A DNA stretch of 64,000 nt from positions 178,684 through 242,683 of the forward strand of contig CAZULM010000002.1 in NCBI GenBank assembly GCA_964621185.1, written 5' to 3'. Shown piece after piece: positions 1-7,970 of this stretch. The stretch comes from M3007 sp964621185. Lineage in GTDB: Bacteria; Bacteroidota; Bacteroidia; Chitinophagales; Saprospiraceae. The notes beneath the pieces were generated by a model. The model had not been told where the DNA came from. It saw only the letters and a list, made by a program, of their open reading frames with translations, and did no database searches. Within the stretch, counting starts at the first letter, position 1. Every line of letters begins with the position of its first letter. The translations under genes and the position numbers were made by a program.

Positions 1-1089
1 CGTTTTCCCTCCATTTTGTTTTCATTAGGCAGCGTATTCCTTACCTATAAAATCGGGCAGCATTTATTCGACCGAAAGGTTGGACTTTGGGCTGCATTTT
101 TCCATGCCATTCATGGGCTAAGCCTTGAGGTCGCTGCCGGAAGGTATTCTTCTGACCATGTAGAAACCATGTTCCTGTTTTGCATGAGCCTGGGGATGTG
201 GGCGATGCTGCGGTATTTCAACCAAAACAGCGCCATTGCTTACCGAAAATACGCTTTTTTGTTGGGCATTGTGACGGGCTTGGCATTTATGTGCAAATGG
301 ACGGCTGTTTTGATGCTTCCCGTCCTTTGGGCCGCCCTGGTATTTTGCATGGGCAAGAAAATGCTGTGGCAAGGGCTGAAAGACAGCTTTTTTTATGCCT
401 TGGGCTTGACGTTGACGGCTGCGCCCTGGCTTATCTTTATTGTGGCGCGGTATCCTCAAGAAGCAAATTTTATCCTGCACGGGATGTTCTCCCCGGTGCA
501 GGATGTGATTCAAGGGCATAGTGGCGCCTGGTATTTCTATGTGGCCGAGACCCGGATAATGTTTGGTGAGCTGGTTTATTTGCCCATGCTTTGGATTTGC
601 TGGCTTGCCATGAAGCGCCGAAGGCTCGGCAGGTCGGTATTGTTTTGCTGGGTTTTTATTCCAATAATACTGCTCTCTATGGCGGCGACAAAGCGGCCCA
701 ATTACCTATTGGTGGCAGCCCCGGCGTTCTTCTTGCTGACCGCGCTTTTTATGCGGTTGATCAAACAAAAATATCAACAATTCAACCTTGGCCGCTTGGT
801 CTGGCTGGCATTATTGCTTTTGCCTATTCGGTATTCAATCGAAAGGACGAAAGTGTTTTCAAATGGGGAAACCAGCCCAATTTGGGCAACGGCGCTCAAA
901 GAATTGGCAAACAGGAAAGACTTAGACCCAGGCAAAACGTTGATCTTCAATGATCAGCATTACATAGAAGCCATGTTTTACACAGGGTGTACCGCATACA
1001 GCTGGATCCCCATCGAAAAAGTGCGCGAACTGAAGGCGGCAGGATGGCAAATACTTGAGCCCAAAGATGGGAAGTATGTGCCGTGGTAA
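1..1089 (+). CDS. Glycosyltransferase family 39-like membrane protein (C-terminal part)
   Basis: The reading frame is open to the first base, so the N-terminus lies outside the window; 362 residues are visible. The protein is strongly hydrophobic with about eight predicted membrane helices separated by short loops, followed by a soluble tail of about 80 residues. The pattern resembles the dolichyl-phosphate-mannose mannosyltransferase/ArnT (PMT_2, GT-C fold) family, which transfers sugars from lipid carriers at the inner membrane. The catalytic first periplasmic loop, where the conserved acidic pair would lie, is mostly missing here, so the family call rests on overall topology and motifs such as the RYSSDH segment after a helix pair. 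It ends two bases before the end of the convergent RluA-type gene. Confidence 0.65.
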   Translation, partial: RFPSILFSLGSVFLTYKIGQHLFDRKVGLWAAFFHAIHGLSLEVAAGRYSSDHVETMFLFCMSLGMWAMLRYFNQNSAIAYRKYAFLLGIVTGLAFMCKWTAVLMLPVLWAALVFCMGKKMLWQGLKDSFFYALGLTLTAAPWLIFIVARYPQEANFILHGMFSPVQDVIQGHSGAWYFYVAETRIMFGELVYLPMLWICWLAMKRRRLGRSVLFCWVFIPIILLSMAATKRPNYLLVAAPAFFLLTALFMRLIKQKYQQFNLGRLVWLALLLLPIRYSIERTKVFSNGETSPIWATALKELANRKDLDPGKTLIFNDQHYIEAMFYTGCTAYSWIPIEKVRELKAAGWQILEPKDGKYVPW

Positions 1090-1091
1090 AG

Positions 1092-1760
1092 TTAGGCGAC
1101 CTCAGCCTCCCCCGGGTTCAACAGCGCATCCCACACCACATCCTCCGGCGCCTTCGCTTCCAGCTCGATGCGCTCGCCCGACATCGGGTGCTCGAACATC
1201 AGTTTCCAGGCATGGAGGTGTATGGAGCGGTCGGGGTTGCCGCGCCGGGCGCCGTATTTCACGTCGCCTTTTATGGGGCAGCCCATGGCCGCTAATTGCA
1301 CCCGTATCTGGTGGTGCTTGCCTGTAAGCGGCTTTATTTCAAGGAGGTAATAGTTTTTGCTCTTGCCAACAAGCTTGTATTCCAGTTCGGAGCGCTCTGT
1401 GTCGGGCTTTTCTTCCGTACTGGCAAAGGCGATGTTCTTCGACTGGTTTTTTGAGAGGAAGTGCAGCAGGGTGCCCGATTCCTGGGGCGGCTCGTTCTGC
1501 ACCACGGCCAAGTAGGTTTTTTCCACCGTCCGGTTGCGGAACTGGTCGGTAAGCGCCGTCATCACGGCTTTGGTTTTGGCGAACAGCGCGATGCCGCTCA
1601 CGGGCCGGTCGAGGCGGTTGACTAAGTGCACCTTGCGGCGGCAGCGTTTTTCCACCATGTCGAGCAGGCACTCGTCGCCTGTTTTGTCAGGCTGGGAGGC
1701 CAGTCCGGGAGGCTTGTTGCAGGCGATGAACAGGTCGTTGTGTATCAGAATATCGAGCAT
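1092..1760 (-). CDS. RluA-family RNA pseudouridine synthase
   Basis: 222 residues. RluA-type enzymes isomerise uridine to pseudouridine in rRNA or tRNA. The catalytic signature appears as HLVNRLDRPVSG around residues 45-56 (family form RLDxxTSG, with the catalytic Asp), and the later GKHHQIRVQLAAMGCPIKGD segment is the usual uridine-pocket motif. There is no S4 domain, so this is a short single-domain member similar in layout to TruC/RluA. It is the last gene of a likely minus-strand operon: EamA transporter, DUF4834 protein, then this gene six bases downstream. The exact target nucleotide cannot be told from sequence. Confidence 0.93.
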   Translation of the reverse strand: MLDILIHNDLFIACNKPPGLASQPDKTGDECLLDMVEKRCRRKVHLVNRLDRPVSGIALFAKTKAVMTALTDQFRNRTVEKTYLAVVQNEPPQESGTLLHFLSKNQSKNIAFASTEEKPDTERSELEYKLVGKSKNYYLLEIKPLTGKHHQIRVQLAAMGCPIKGDVKYGARRGNPDRSIHLHAWKLMFEHPMSGERIELEAKAPEDVVWDALLNPGEAEVA

Positions 1761-1766
1761 GGCATT

Positions 1767-1937
1767 TTATTTAAGTTCTTCGTAATCAATGTATTCGCCA
1801 TCGTCGTCATCGTCGCGGCGCTGTATTTTTGATTTTTTCTCGGGGCCGGGTGGCATGGGCGTGCTGGCGAAAAAGGGTTTTATGGCCTGGTAGAGCCAAA
1901 TTATTGCCAGTATTGTGAATAGCCATTTTAAAAGCAT
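1767..1937 (-). CDS. DUF4834-like small membrane protein
   Basis: 56 residues, starting MLLKWLFTILAI with a single N-terminal membrane helix, then a basic/proline linker, an acidic DDDDDGEY run and an ending of the GEYIDYEELK type. That ending (G-E-Y-[IV]-[DE]-[YF]-E-E) is typical of the Bacteroidota family DUF4834; function unknown. It lies 12 bases after the EamA gene and 6 bases before the RluA gene on the same strand, which supports one operon and makes this short frame credible. Start chosen at the ATG that begins the hydrophobic segment. Confidence 0.75.
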   Translation of the reverse strand: MLLKWLFTILAIIWLYQAIKPFFASTPMPPGPEKKSKIQRRDDDDDGEYIDYEELK

Positions 1938-1949
1938 TGTGATTGATTT

Positions 1950-2843
1950 TTATCGCCCCTTTCGCTCAAAATAATATTTCAAGAAAGGGTGACTGAACAC
2001 CGCCACCAGGATAATGACCATGCCTATATAAAAGTTGGGGTCCAGGTCTTTGTCTTCCCGGAACAGCAGCGCTGCCAGTAGAACACCGTAAACAGGCTCA
2101 AGGTTGATGGTGAGGTTGGCGGCAAAGGCGGAAATATGGCGCATTGCCTGCAGCGACAGGTAATAAGGCAACAATGTGCACACCAAAACCAGTACCAGCA
2201 ACCATGCCCAATCTTCAGCACCTGGCAGGACGCGGGTTTCTGGCGATTGCCAAAGCAAAAAGGGCAAAACGAGCGAACAGATGCATGTGGCGGCGAACAG
2301 TTCCACGATGCTGATCACCAATGGGGGCGGCGGCTGGTGGTCCAGCACTTTTTTGTTCATCGAGGAAAACAGCGCCCCGAGCATGGCGCCAAAGGTGCCC
2401 ACGCCAAAGCCAATGCGCATGTCCCAATCGATGTTGCCCACTACCAGCGCCATGCCGGGCAGAATCAGGATGCCCAGCCCGAGCTCGTACCAGTTTACTT
2501 TTTTCCGGAGCAGCGCCGGTTCTATCAGGGCGGCAAAAAAAGAGGTGGTTGCCATAGTCGCCACGGCCACGGACGCATTGGAGAGCTTGATGGCCCCGTA
2601 AAAGCACATCCAGTGCAGCCCCACCAACAACCCTATCACGAACAGACGGGAAAACATCTGGCGGTTAAGCCCGTTCCATTGCTTTCTGGGTATGAGGAAA
2701 TAAAGGAAAAACGTGGCCAACAACACGCGCCACCACACCAAAGGCACCGCTTTCAGGGAAATAAGTTTGCCTAAAATGGCGGTAAAGCCCCAAATAAATA
2801 CGCAGAAGTGCAGGTAAAAATAGGCGCGGAGCTTGTCGTTCAT
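1950..2843 (-). CDS. EamA-family (DMT) transporter
   Basis: 297 residues with ten hydrophobic segments in two repeats of five, the hallmark of drug/metabolite transporter (EamA/RhaT-type) permeases of the inner membrane; substrate unknown. Start set at MNDKLRAYFYLHF because the frame upstream of it runs through the divergent acyltransferase gene and lacks hydrophobic character. A perfect TAnnTTTG box (TACTTTTG) ends only four bases before this ATG, so the message may have almost no leader. First gene of the EamA/DUF4834/RluA operon. Confidence 0.9.
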   Translation of the reverse strand: MNDKLRAYFYLHFCVFIWGFTAILGKLISLKAVPLVWWRVLLATFFLYFLIPRKQWNGLNRQMFSRLFVIGLLVGLHWMCFYGAIKLSNASVAVATMATTSFFAALIEPALLRKKVNWYELGLGILILPGMALVVGNIDWDMRIGFGVGTFGAMLGALFSSMNKKVLDHQPPPPLVISIVELFAATCICSLVLPFLLWQSPETRVLPGAEDWAWLLVLVLVCTLLPYYLSLQAMRHISAFAANLTINLEPVYGVLLAALLFREDKDLDPNFYIGMVIILVAVFSHPFLKYYFERKGR

Positions 2844-2847
2844 GCCG

Positions 2848-2855
2848 CAAAAGTA
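2848..2855 (-). promoter_or_regulatory. -7 promoter box of the EamA operon
   Basis: Read on the minus strand this is TACTTTTG, a full match to the Bacteroidota -7 consensus TAnnTTTG. It ends four bases before the EamA ATG. No clear TTG -33 element is visible at the usual 19-21 bp spacing. Confidence 0.45.
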
Positions 2856-2907
2856 CGCGACTTGTTTCCTACCTTCGCTGTATAATTGCATTTCAAAACG
2901 ATCGTAC

Positions 2908-3456
2908 ATGTTCCGCTGGATCAGCAAATTTATCCTTTGGGCCCTTGGCTGGAAAATAACGGGCCAGTACCCGCACCATTTGTCGAAAGTCGTCATCGCC
3001 GTTGCCCCGCACACTTCCACCTGGGATTTCCCCATCGGGGTGCTGGTGAACAGCGCAGGCCGCTGCAACGCCAACTATGTGGGCAAGCACACGCTGTTCC
3101 AGGGGCCTTTCGGATTTTTTTTCCGCTGGTTAGGCGGCATCCCGGTTGACCGCAGCAAGAACCACAATTTCGTATCGGCCACCGTTGAGGCTTTTCAGCG
3201 GGAAAAGCGCTTTCACCTTGTCATAGCGCCGGAGGGCACGCGGAAAAAAGTGGAGAAGCTCAAAACGGGGTTCTACCATATCGCCCGGCTGGCCGGTGTG
3301 CCGATTTGCCTCTGCAAGTTTGATTTTGCCCAAAAAGAAGTCTTTTTCGATCCCGTGCTTTTCCATCCGACCGCTGATGAGGCGGCGGACTTGGCGCATA
3401 TATGGAATTATTTCAAGGGGGTGCGCGGGGGCAACCCGGGGCAGGGGATTGCCTGA
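2908..3456 (+). CDS. 1-acyl-glycerol-3-phosphate acyltransferase-like (PlsC superfamily)
   Basis: 182 residues. PlsC-type enzymes move an acyl chain from acyl-ACP/CoA to a lysophospholipid or related lipid at the membrane. The HX4D catalytic motif is present as HTSTWD near residue 38, and the EGTR block (APEGTRKKV) lies near residue 112, in the right order. The protein is shorter than classical PlsC and matches the small bacterial subgroup that acts on varied lipids. Start placed at MFRWISKF; an upstream in-frame ATG would overlap the divergent EamA start. Divergent from the EamA operon with a 64-bp gap. Confidence 0.88.
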   Translation: MFRWISKFILWALGWKITGQYPHHLSKVVIAVAPHTSTWDFPIGVLVNSAGRCNANYVGKHTLFQGPFGFFFRWLGGIPVDRSKNHNFVSATVEAFQREKRFHLVIAPEGTRKKVEKLKTGFYHIARLAGVPICLCKFDFAQKEVFFDPVLFHPTADEAADLAHIWNYFKGVRGGNPGQGIA

Positions 3457-3519
3457 GGGCTGCACATGCCAGGATTTTAGTCGTTTGCGAGATTTTCAGG
3501 AGCGCGGCGCTCGAGCGGC

Positions 3520-4911
3520 CTACTTCTTTTTCATCTCCGCGTAATATTTGTAAAAATACGGGATGGTCTCAATGCCCTTGTAAAAATTGAACAGCCCGTA
3601 ATGCTCGTTGGGCGAGTGGATGTCGTCGGAGTCGAGGCCGAAGCCCATGAGCACCGATTTGGCGTTCAGCACCTGGTCGAACATGGCCACGATGGGGATG
3701 CTGCCGCCGCCGCGCTGTGGCAGGGGCTTTTTGCCGAATGCTTGCTCCATCGCTTTTTCGGCGGCTTTGTATTCCACAGAATTGGTGGGCACCACCACCG
3801 GATAGCCGCCGTGGTGGGCCGTCACCTTTACTTTTACCGACTTGGGCGCCAGACCCTCAAAGTGTTTTTGGAACAGCTTCTCTATCTTTTTCGGGTCTTG
3901 GTCGGGCACTAAGCGCATCGATATTTTGGCGAAAGCTTTGGAGGGCAACACGGTTTTGGCGCCTTCGCCGATGTACCCGCCCCAGATGCCGTTGACATCC
4001 AACGTCGGGCGGATTCCCGTATGCTCAATAGTTGTGTAGCCTTTTTCGCCCATCAATTCGGAAACACCCAGGTCTTTCATGTATTTTTTTGCGTCGAAAG
4101 GCGCTGCGTTCATCATTTTGCGCTCTTTGCCGCTCACTTTTTCCACGGCATCGTAAAAGCCTTTCACCGTGACGCGGCGCTTGCTGTCGTGCAGGGAAGA
4201 TATCATGTCGCAAAGCACGTTGATGGGGTTGGCCACCGCCCCTCCGTACACCCCGGAGTGCAGGTCTTTGTTAGGCCCTGTCACTTCTACTTCCATGTAG
4301 CAAAGCCCGCGCAGGCCCACGGTCAGGCTTGGTGTTTTATTGTCGATGATGCTGGTATCGGAGATGAGCACCACATCGCAGGCGAGTTTCTTTTTGTTTT
4401 CCTTGCAAAACTTCTCCAGGTTCTTGGAGCCGACCTCTTCCTCGCCTTCAATCATAAACTTGACGTTGCAGCCGAGGGTATTGGTCTTCATCATCATCTC
4501 AAAAGCCTTGACATGCATAAAAACCTGGCCTTTGTCGTCGCAGGCGCCGCGGGCGAAGATGGCGCCATCGGGGTGCAGCTTGGTCTTTTTCACCACGGGC
4601 TCGAAGGGCGGGCTGTGCCACAGGTTTACCGGGTCGGCGGGCTGCACATCGTAGTGGCCATATACCAGCACGGTTGGCGCTTTTGAGCTTACTGTTTTTT
4701 CGCCGAAAACGATGGGGTGGCCGGCTGTTTTGCACACTTCCACGTTGTCAACGCCCACTGCTTTGAGGTGTTTTGCTGTGGCATCTGCCATGCGTTTCAC
4801 GTCGCCGGCATATTTGGGGTCGGCGCTCACCGATGGGATGCGCAACAGTTCGAGCAGCTCATTCAAAAAGCGCTCTTTGTTCTTGTCGAGGTATGTCTTA
4901 AGTTCTTTCAT
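3520..4911 (-). CDS. M20-family dipeptidase
   Basis: 463 residues, the usual length for cytosolic dipeptidases of the M20A/CNDP-like type, which cleave dipeptides using two metal ions. Visible metal and catalytic motifs are YGHYDVQP (metal His and following Asp), ARGACDDKGQ (bridging Asp), IEGEEEVGS (catalytic Glu and metal Glu), and DLHSGVYGG at the dimerisation domain. The ending contains HSPNEHYG with the last metal His. No signal peptide. Start taken at MKELKTYLDKNK; the longer open frame would translate short-period intergenic repeats. It ends 64 bases past the convergent acyltransferase stop. Confidence 0.94.
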   Translation of the reverse strand: MKELKTYLDKNKERFLNELLELLRIPSVSADPKYAGDVKRMADATAKHLKAVGVDNVEVCKTAGHPIVFGEKTVSSKAPTVLVYGHYDVQPADPVNLWHSPPFEPVVKKTKLHPDGAIFARGACDDKGQVFMHVKAFEMMMKTNTLGCNVKFMIEGEEEVGSKNLEKFCKENKKKLACDVVLISDTSIIDNKTPSLTVGLRGLCYMEVEVTGPNKDLHSGVYGGAVANPINVLCDMISSLHDSKRRVTVKGFYDAVEKVSGKERKMMNAAPFDAKKYMKDLGVSELMGEKGYTTIEHTGIRPTLDVNGIWGGYIGEGAKTVLPSKAFAKISMRLVPDQDPKKIEKLFQKHFEGLAPKSVKVKVTAHHGGYPVVVPTNSVEYKAAEKAMEQAFGKKPLPQRGGGSIPIVAMFDQVLNAKSVLMGFGLDSDDIHSPNEHYGLFNFYKGIETIPYFYKYYAEMKKK

Positions 4912-5214
4912 ATTTGAATAGCTGTTGGCTCTTGGCCGTTGGCTGTTAGCTTTTAGCTGTTGGCAACACAAACATTTGAAAACACTTGGCATCCTTTTTA
5001 CTTCAACCTAAAAGGTCGAAAAGGTATGGCTCAAGTGCTGGAGCTCAACGCGCAAATTGAAAAGCAATTTGTGCAGCCAAGGGCCAATGGCTAAGCGCCA
5101 ACAGCGGATTTGCGCGAAGTTCCCGATTTATTTAATATTACGCCTTGAAAGGGCACAAATTTTTTCAGCGTGTCATTTTTTTGAGCCATTTCTGTTCACA
5201 AAAACCTTATTACA
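4912..5214. repeat. Intergenic region with short-period repeats
   Basis: Between the divergent dipeptidase and small membrane protein. From about 4919 to 4968 it is built of variants of an 8-10 base unit around GCTGTTGGC/TTGGCCGTTGG. A 10-bp near-perfect inverted repeat with a 5-base loop lies at 5050-5074, and AGCCAAGGGCCAATGG-type repeats follow near 5077-5100. No gene is seen. Confidence 0.6.
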
Positions 5215-5574
5215 GTGACTAAAACTTCGCGTTCTGTTTTCGTTTTCGGCATCTACTTGTTTGCCGTCGCCTTGCAACTGATCTTGGTGCCCAACCTTTT
5301 GCTGGGCATGTTCGGGCTTCCCGAGACTTCGGAAGTATGGATCAGGGTTGTGGGCTTGCTGGCTTTTGTTATCGGGTACTATTATGTGCAAAGTGCCCGT
5401 TCGGGGCTGGCAGCGTTTTTCCCTTTCACGGTGCATGGGCGGGTGCTGGCCTTTGTAAGTTTCACCGCTTTTTACCTGGCGGGCTGGGTAGCCGCGCCGA
5501 TCATCATTTTTGCTGTAGTCGATCTTGCGGGGGCGGGCTGGACCTGGATGGCGATGCGCAGCGAGCGGGGCTGA
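5215..5574 (+). CDS. Small four-helix membrane protein, unknown function
   Basis: 119 residues with four predicted membrane helices (about residues 7-28, 41-58, 74-92, 94-112) and little else. It uses GTG as start; no better in-frame ATG keeps the first helix. I do not recognise a named family. Length and topology resemble small DUF4345-like integral membrane proteins, but that is only a resemblance. It stands alone, 141 bp before the saccharopine dehydrogenase-like gene on the same strand. Confidence 0.6.
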   Translation: MTKTSRSVFVFGIYLFAVALQLILVPNLLLGMFGLPETSEVWIRVVGLLAFVIGYYYVQSARSGLAAFFPFTVHGRVLAFVSFTAFYLAGWVAAPIIIFAVVDLAGAGWTWMAMRSERG

Positions 5575-5628
5575 ATTTTTGGGAAAACAAATTTCTGGCG
5601 CCTGGTGTCGTGGGCTTGTTTGATTGGC

Positions 5629-5636
5629 TACCTTTG
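5629..5636 (+). promoter_or_regulatory. Possible -7 box before saccharopine dehydrogenase-like gene
   Basis: TACCTTTG, a full TAnnTTTG match, 79 bases before the ATG at 5716. A TTG at the proper -33 distance is not clear, so this is tentative. Confidence 0.35.
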
Positions 5637-5715
5637 CGGCTGTTTTATAGCCCTATCCTATCCAAATCAATATACTCCATCCTGAAAATCTTGTAAATCG
5701 CTGGAATCCAGGTAT

Positions 5716-6930
5716 ATGATCAAAATTGGAATAATCCGTGAAGGGAAAGTGCCGCCCGATGCCCGTGTGCCGATGACCCCCGAACAATGTGCGGAAGCGC
5801 AGGTAGAATTGCCCATCCGTATTGTGGTGCAGCCCTCGCCCATCCGTTGTTTCAAAGACAAAGAATATACCAAGCACGGCATCCGCTTGCAGGAAGACCT
5901 GAGCGATTGCGACGTGCTGTTGGGGGTGAAGGAGGTGCCTGTTGCGCAGCTCCTGGCCGACAAGACTTACATGTTTTTTTCCCATACCATGAAAAAACAG
6001 GCGTACAACAGGCCGCTGTTGTTGGCCATCCTCGAAAAGAACATCCGTCTGATCGACTATGAGGCGCTGACCGACAGCCGGGGCGTCCGGCTGATCGCCT
6101 TCGGGTTTTATGCGGGCATTGTGGGCGCGCACAACGCCCTCTGGACCTGGGGCAGGCGCACGGGCCAATTCTCCCTGCCGCGCCTTTACCAAAGCCACGA
6201 TTATGCCGAGGTGCTGGAAGTTTATAGCCGGCTCAAGTTGCCGCAACTGCGCATCGTGCTGACGGGCGGCGGGCGCGTGGCCTCGGGAGCGGCCAAGAAC
6301 CTGCGCGACATGGGCGTCCGCGAAGTTGGGCCCAAGGAGTTTTTGGAGCAGGATTTCCCCAATGCTGTGTTCACCCAGATACACGCTGCCGACTATGTGC
6401 GCCGCCGCGACGGGAAGCCGTTCAACAAAGCAGATTTTTATGCACACGGCGCCGACTATGAAAGCAAGTTCGCAGCGTATTACCGCAGGGCCGATATTTT
6501 TATCAACGGCATATTCTACGACCCCAAAAGCCCAAAGTTCTTTACTGCTGCGGAGCTGAAGCAACCGGATTTCAACATCCAGGTCATTGCCGATATCACC
6601 TGCGATATCATGCCCGATTCCTCGGTACCCTGTACCATCAGGCCAAGCAAGATTACCAAGCCGGTGTATGGTTACAGCCGTAAGACCGGTGTCGAAACAG
6701 CGCCGTACAAAGAGGGCTCCATCGACGTGATGGCCATTGACAACCTGCCTTCGGAATTGCCCCGCGACGCTTCCGCATTTTTTGGCCGGCAGTTGTTGGA
6801 AAAGGTATTGCCAGAACTGTTGCAAGGCCGAAAAAGCCCGGTTATCCGGCGGGGCATGATCGCAGAAGGCGGAAAACTGACGGAAGAGTTCGGGTATTTG
6901 GCCGATTATGTGGCCGGTGAATTGGTTTGA
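5716..6930 (+). CDS. Saccharopine dehydrogenase / alanine dehydrogenase-like NAD-dependent oxidoreductase
   Basis: 404 residues. The N-terminus (IGIIREGKVPPDARVPMTP) is the alanine dehydrogenase/transhydrogenase N-terminal domain, and a nucleotide-binding glycine motif (TGGGRVASGAAKNL) lies near residues 182-195. The C-terminal half with DITCDIMPDSSVP and IDNLPSELPRDAS resembles eukaryote-type saccharopine dehydrogenase (lysine-forming) and lysine-ketoglutarate reductase proteins. Such enzymes act in lysine metabolism by NAD(P)-linked oxidation of saccharopine. I cannot tell which of these reactions is catalysed. The gene's 3' end overlaps the convergent AstE-like gene by 25 bp. Confidence 0.85.
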   Translation: MIKIGIIREGKVPPDARVPMTPEQCAEAQVELPIRIVVQPSPIRCFKDKEYTKHGIRLQEDLSDCDVLLGVKEVPVAQLLADKTYMFFSHTMKKQAYNRPLLLAILEKNIRLIDYEALTDSRGVRLIAFGFYAGIVGAHNALWTWGRRTGQFSLPRLYQSHDYAEVLEVYSRLKLPQLRIVLTGGGRVASGAAKNLRDMGVREVGPKEFLEQDFPNAVFTQIHAADYVRRRDGKPFNKADFYAHGADYESKFAAYYRRADIFINGIFYDPKSPKFFTAAELKQPDFNIQVIADITCDIMPDSSVPCTIRPSKITKPVYGYSRKTGVETAPYKEGSIDVMAIDNLPSELPRDASAFFGRQLLEKVLPELLQGRKSPVIRRGMIAEGGKLTEEFGYLADYVAGELV

Positions 6931-7868
6931 CGCGCCTCCTCCTCCTTTACCAAAAAGAACCCGTCGCTGCCTTTGGCCTGGTAAAGGGGCATCAAGATAA
7001 GGCCGGTGTGTGCCGCCAACACGGCTCCTTTTGCGTCATCGGCGAGGTGCTCCCCTTTTTGTACTTTCTGAAAATTGACATAGCCGGGCCGCATAGCAAA
7101 GGCATCTTCCGGTTTGATGTGGTGGGCATGGATCAGGCGCGTCACCTTCGGCAGTTCGGCGAACGATTTCTGCAGGATCATCTCATGCGGGCTTTTCAGG
7201 TTCAGGTCGGCCGTGCATCCTGCAAAGTGGAGCGTGTTCAGGATGGCAGAAAGGGATCGGTTTGCGGAAAGCGGGTCTTCGTGCTGGCCTGCTTCATAAG
7301 CCACGCAAAGGGTTGGCGCCGCTGTTTTTCCATCTGAAAAATTCCCTTCCACGGCGAACCGGAGAAAGGTGCCTTCCACCCGTTCGAAGAGGTTGAGGAT
7401 TACGGGGGCGTGCAGGTCTTTTGCCCAGGCGAGGCTTTCCCCTTCGTCGGTGGGGATACAAAATATCCCGCCGCTGGCAGAGGTGGTGTGGAGGTCGAGC
7501 AGCAGGAGTCTGTCGGGTTTGGTTTTGCGGATTTCGTCATGGACACAGCGATAGAGCTGAACAAACTCCAGGTCTTCGTCTTGAAGCTCCTGTTCTGGCT
7601 GAAGCAGGAGCTTGTCCAAATGCTCTCGTTTCCACATCCGGTTGAAATCCTGGCTGACGAACCTGCTTCCTGCGGCATAAGCCTGAACGTTTCCAATCAG
7701 TCCGACAAGTTTCCCTTTGAATTCCCGTGCCGGGTTGTTTTCCAGCATCAAAAAAGCATCTTTCAATGCTTGCACCCCAGCGGGCTCATTGCCATGGATG
7801 GCAGCGGTAACAATGACCAAGGGGCCGGGTGTGGGCCCTCCAAAAGTTCCGATAACTCTGTTCAACAT
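6906..7868 (-). CDS. Succinylglutamate desuccinylase/aspartoacylase-family zinc hydrolase
   Basis: 320 residues. These M14-like zinc enzymes remove acyl groups from N-acyl amino acids. The zinc motif HGNE follows TAAI near residue 25, and the second zinc His sits in LLDLHTTSA near residue 125. The catalytic Glu is plausibly in VAYEAGQHED. Length suits the AstE/AspA-type single-domain group. It overlaps the 3' end of the saccharopine dehydrogenase-like gene by 25 bp, tail to tail; no operon partner. The natural substrate is not deducible. Confidence 0.88.
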   Translation of the reverse strand: MLNRVIGTFGGPTPGPLVIVTAAIHGNEPAGVQALKDAFLMLENNPAREFKGKLVGLIGNVQAYAAGSRFVSQDFNRMWKREHLDKLLLQPEQELQDEDLEFVQLYRCVHDEIRKTKPDRLLLLDLHTTSASGGIFCIPTDEGESLAWAKDLHAPVILNLFERVEGTFLRFAVEGNFSDGKTAAPTLCVAYEAGQHEDPLSANRSLSAILNTLHFAGCTADLNLKSPHEMILQKSFAELPKVTRLIHAHHIKPEDAFAMRPGYVNFQKVQKGEHLADDAKGAVLAAHTGLILMPLYQAKGSDGFFLVKEEEARQTNSPAT

Positions 7869-7911
7869 TTTACCCTGATTTGGGTGGATTTGAAGGATCG
7901 ATGGGCGCTGT

Positions 7912-7955
7912 AAAAAACAACGGCCTCCAAGCGCTGTGCGCCTGAAAGCCGTTGC
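7912..7955 (-). terminator. Intrinsic terminator of the YfiT-H1 fusion gene
   Basis: On the minus strand, 16 bases after the stop codon: outer stem CAACGGC/GCCGTTG (7948-7954 with 7918-7924), inner stem CAGGCGC/GCGCTTG with one G-U pair, then a run of six T. A textbook rho-independent terminator. Confidence 0.85.
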
Positions 7956-7970
7956 ATGAAATAAGACATA

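Noticed and set aside
4912..4992. Longer N-terminus for the M20 dipeptidase
   Set aside because: The extra residues come from short-period intergenic repeats; the family start is at the later Met.
5653..6825. 390-codon minus-strand frame opposite the saccharopine dehydrogenase-like gene
   Set aside because: Antisense shadow of a conserved enzyme; no motifs, no start context.
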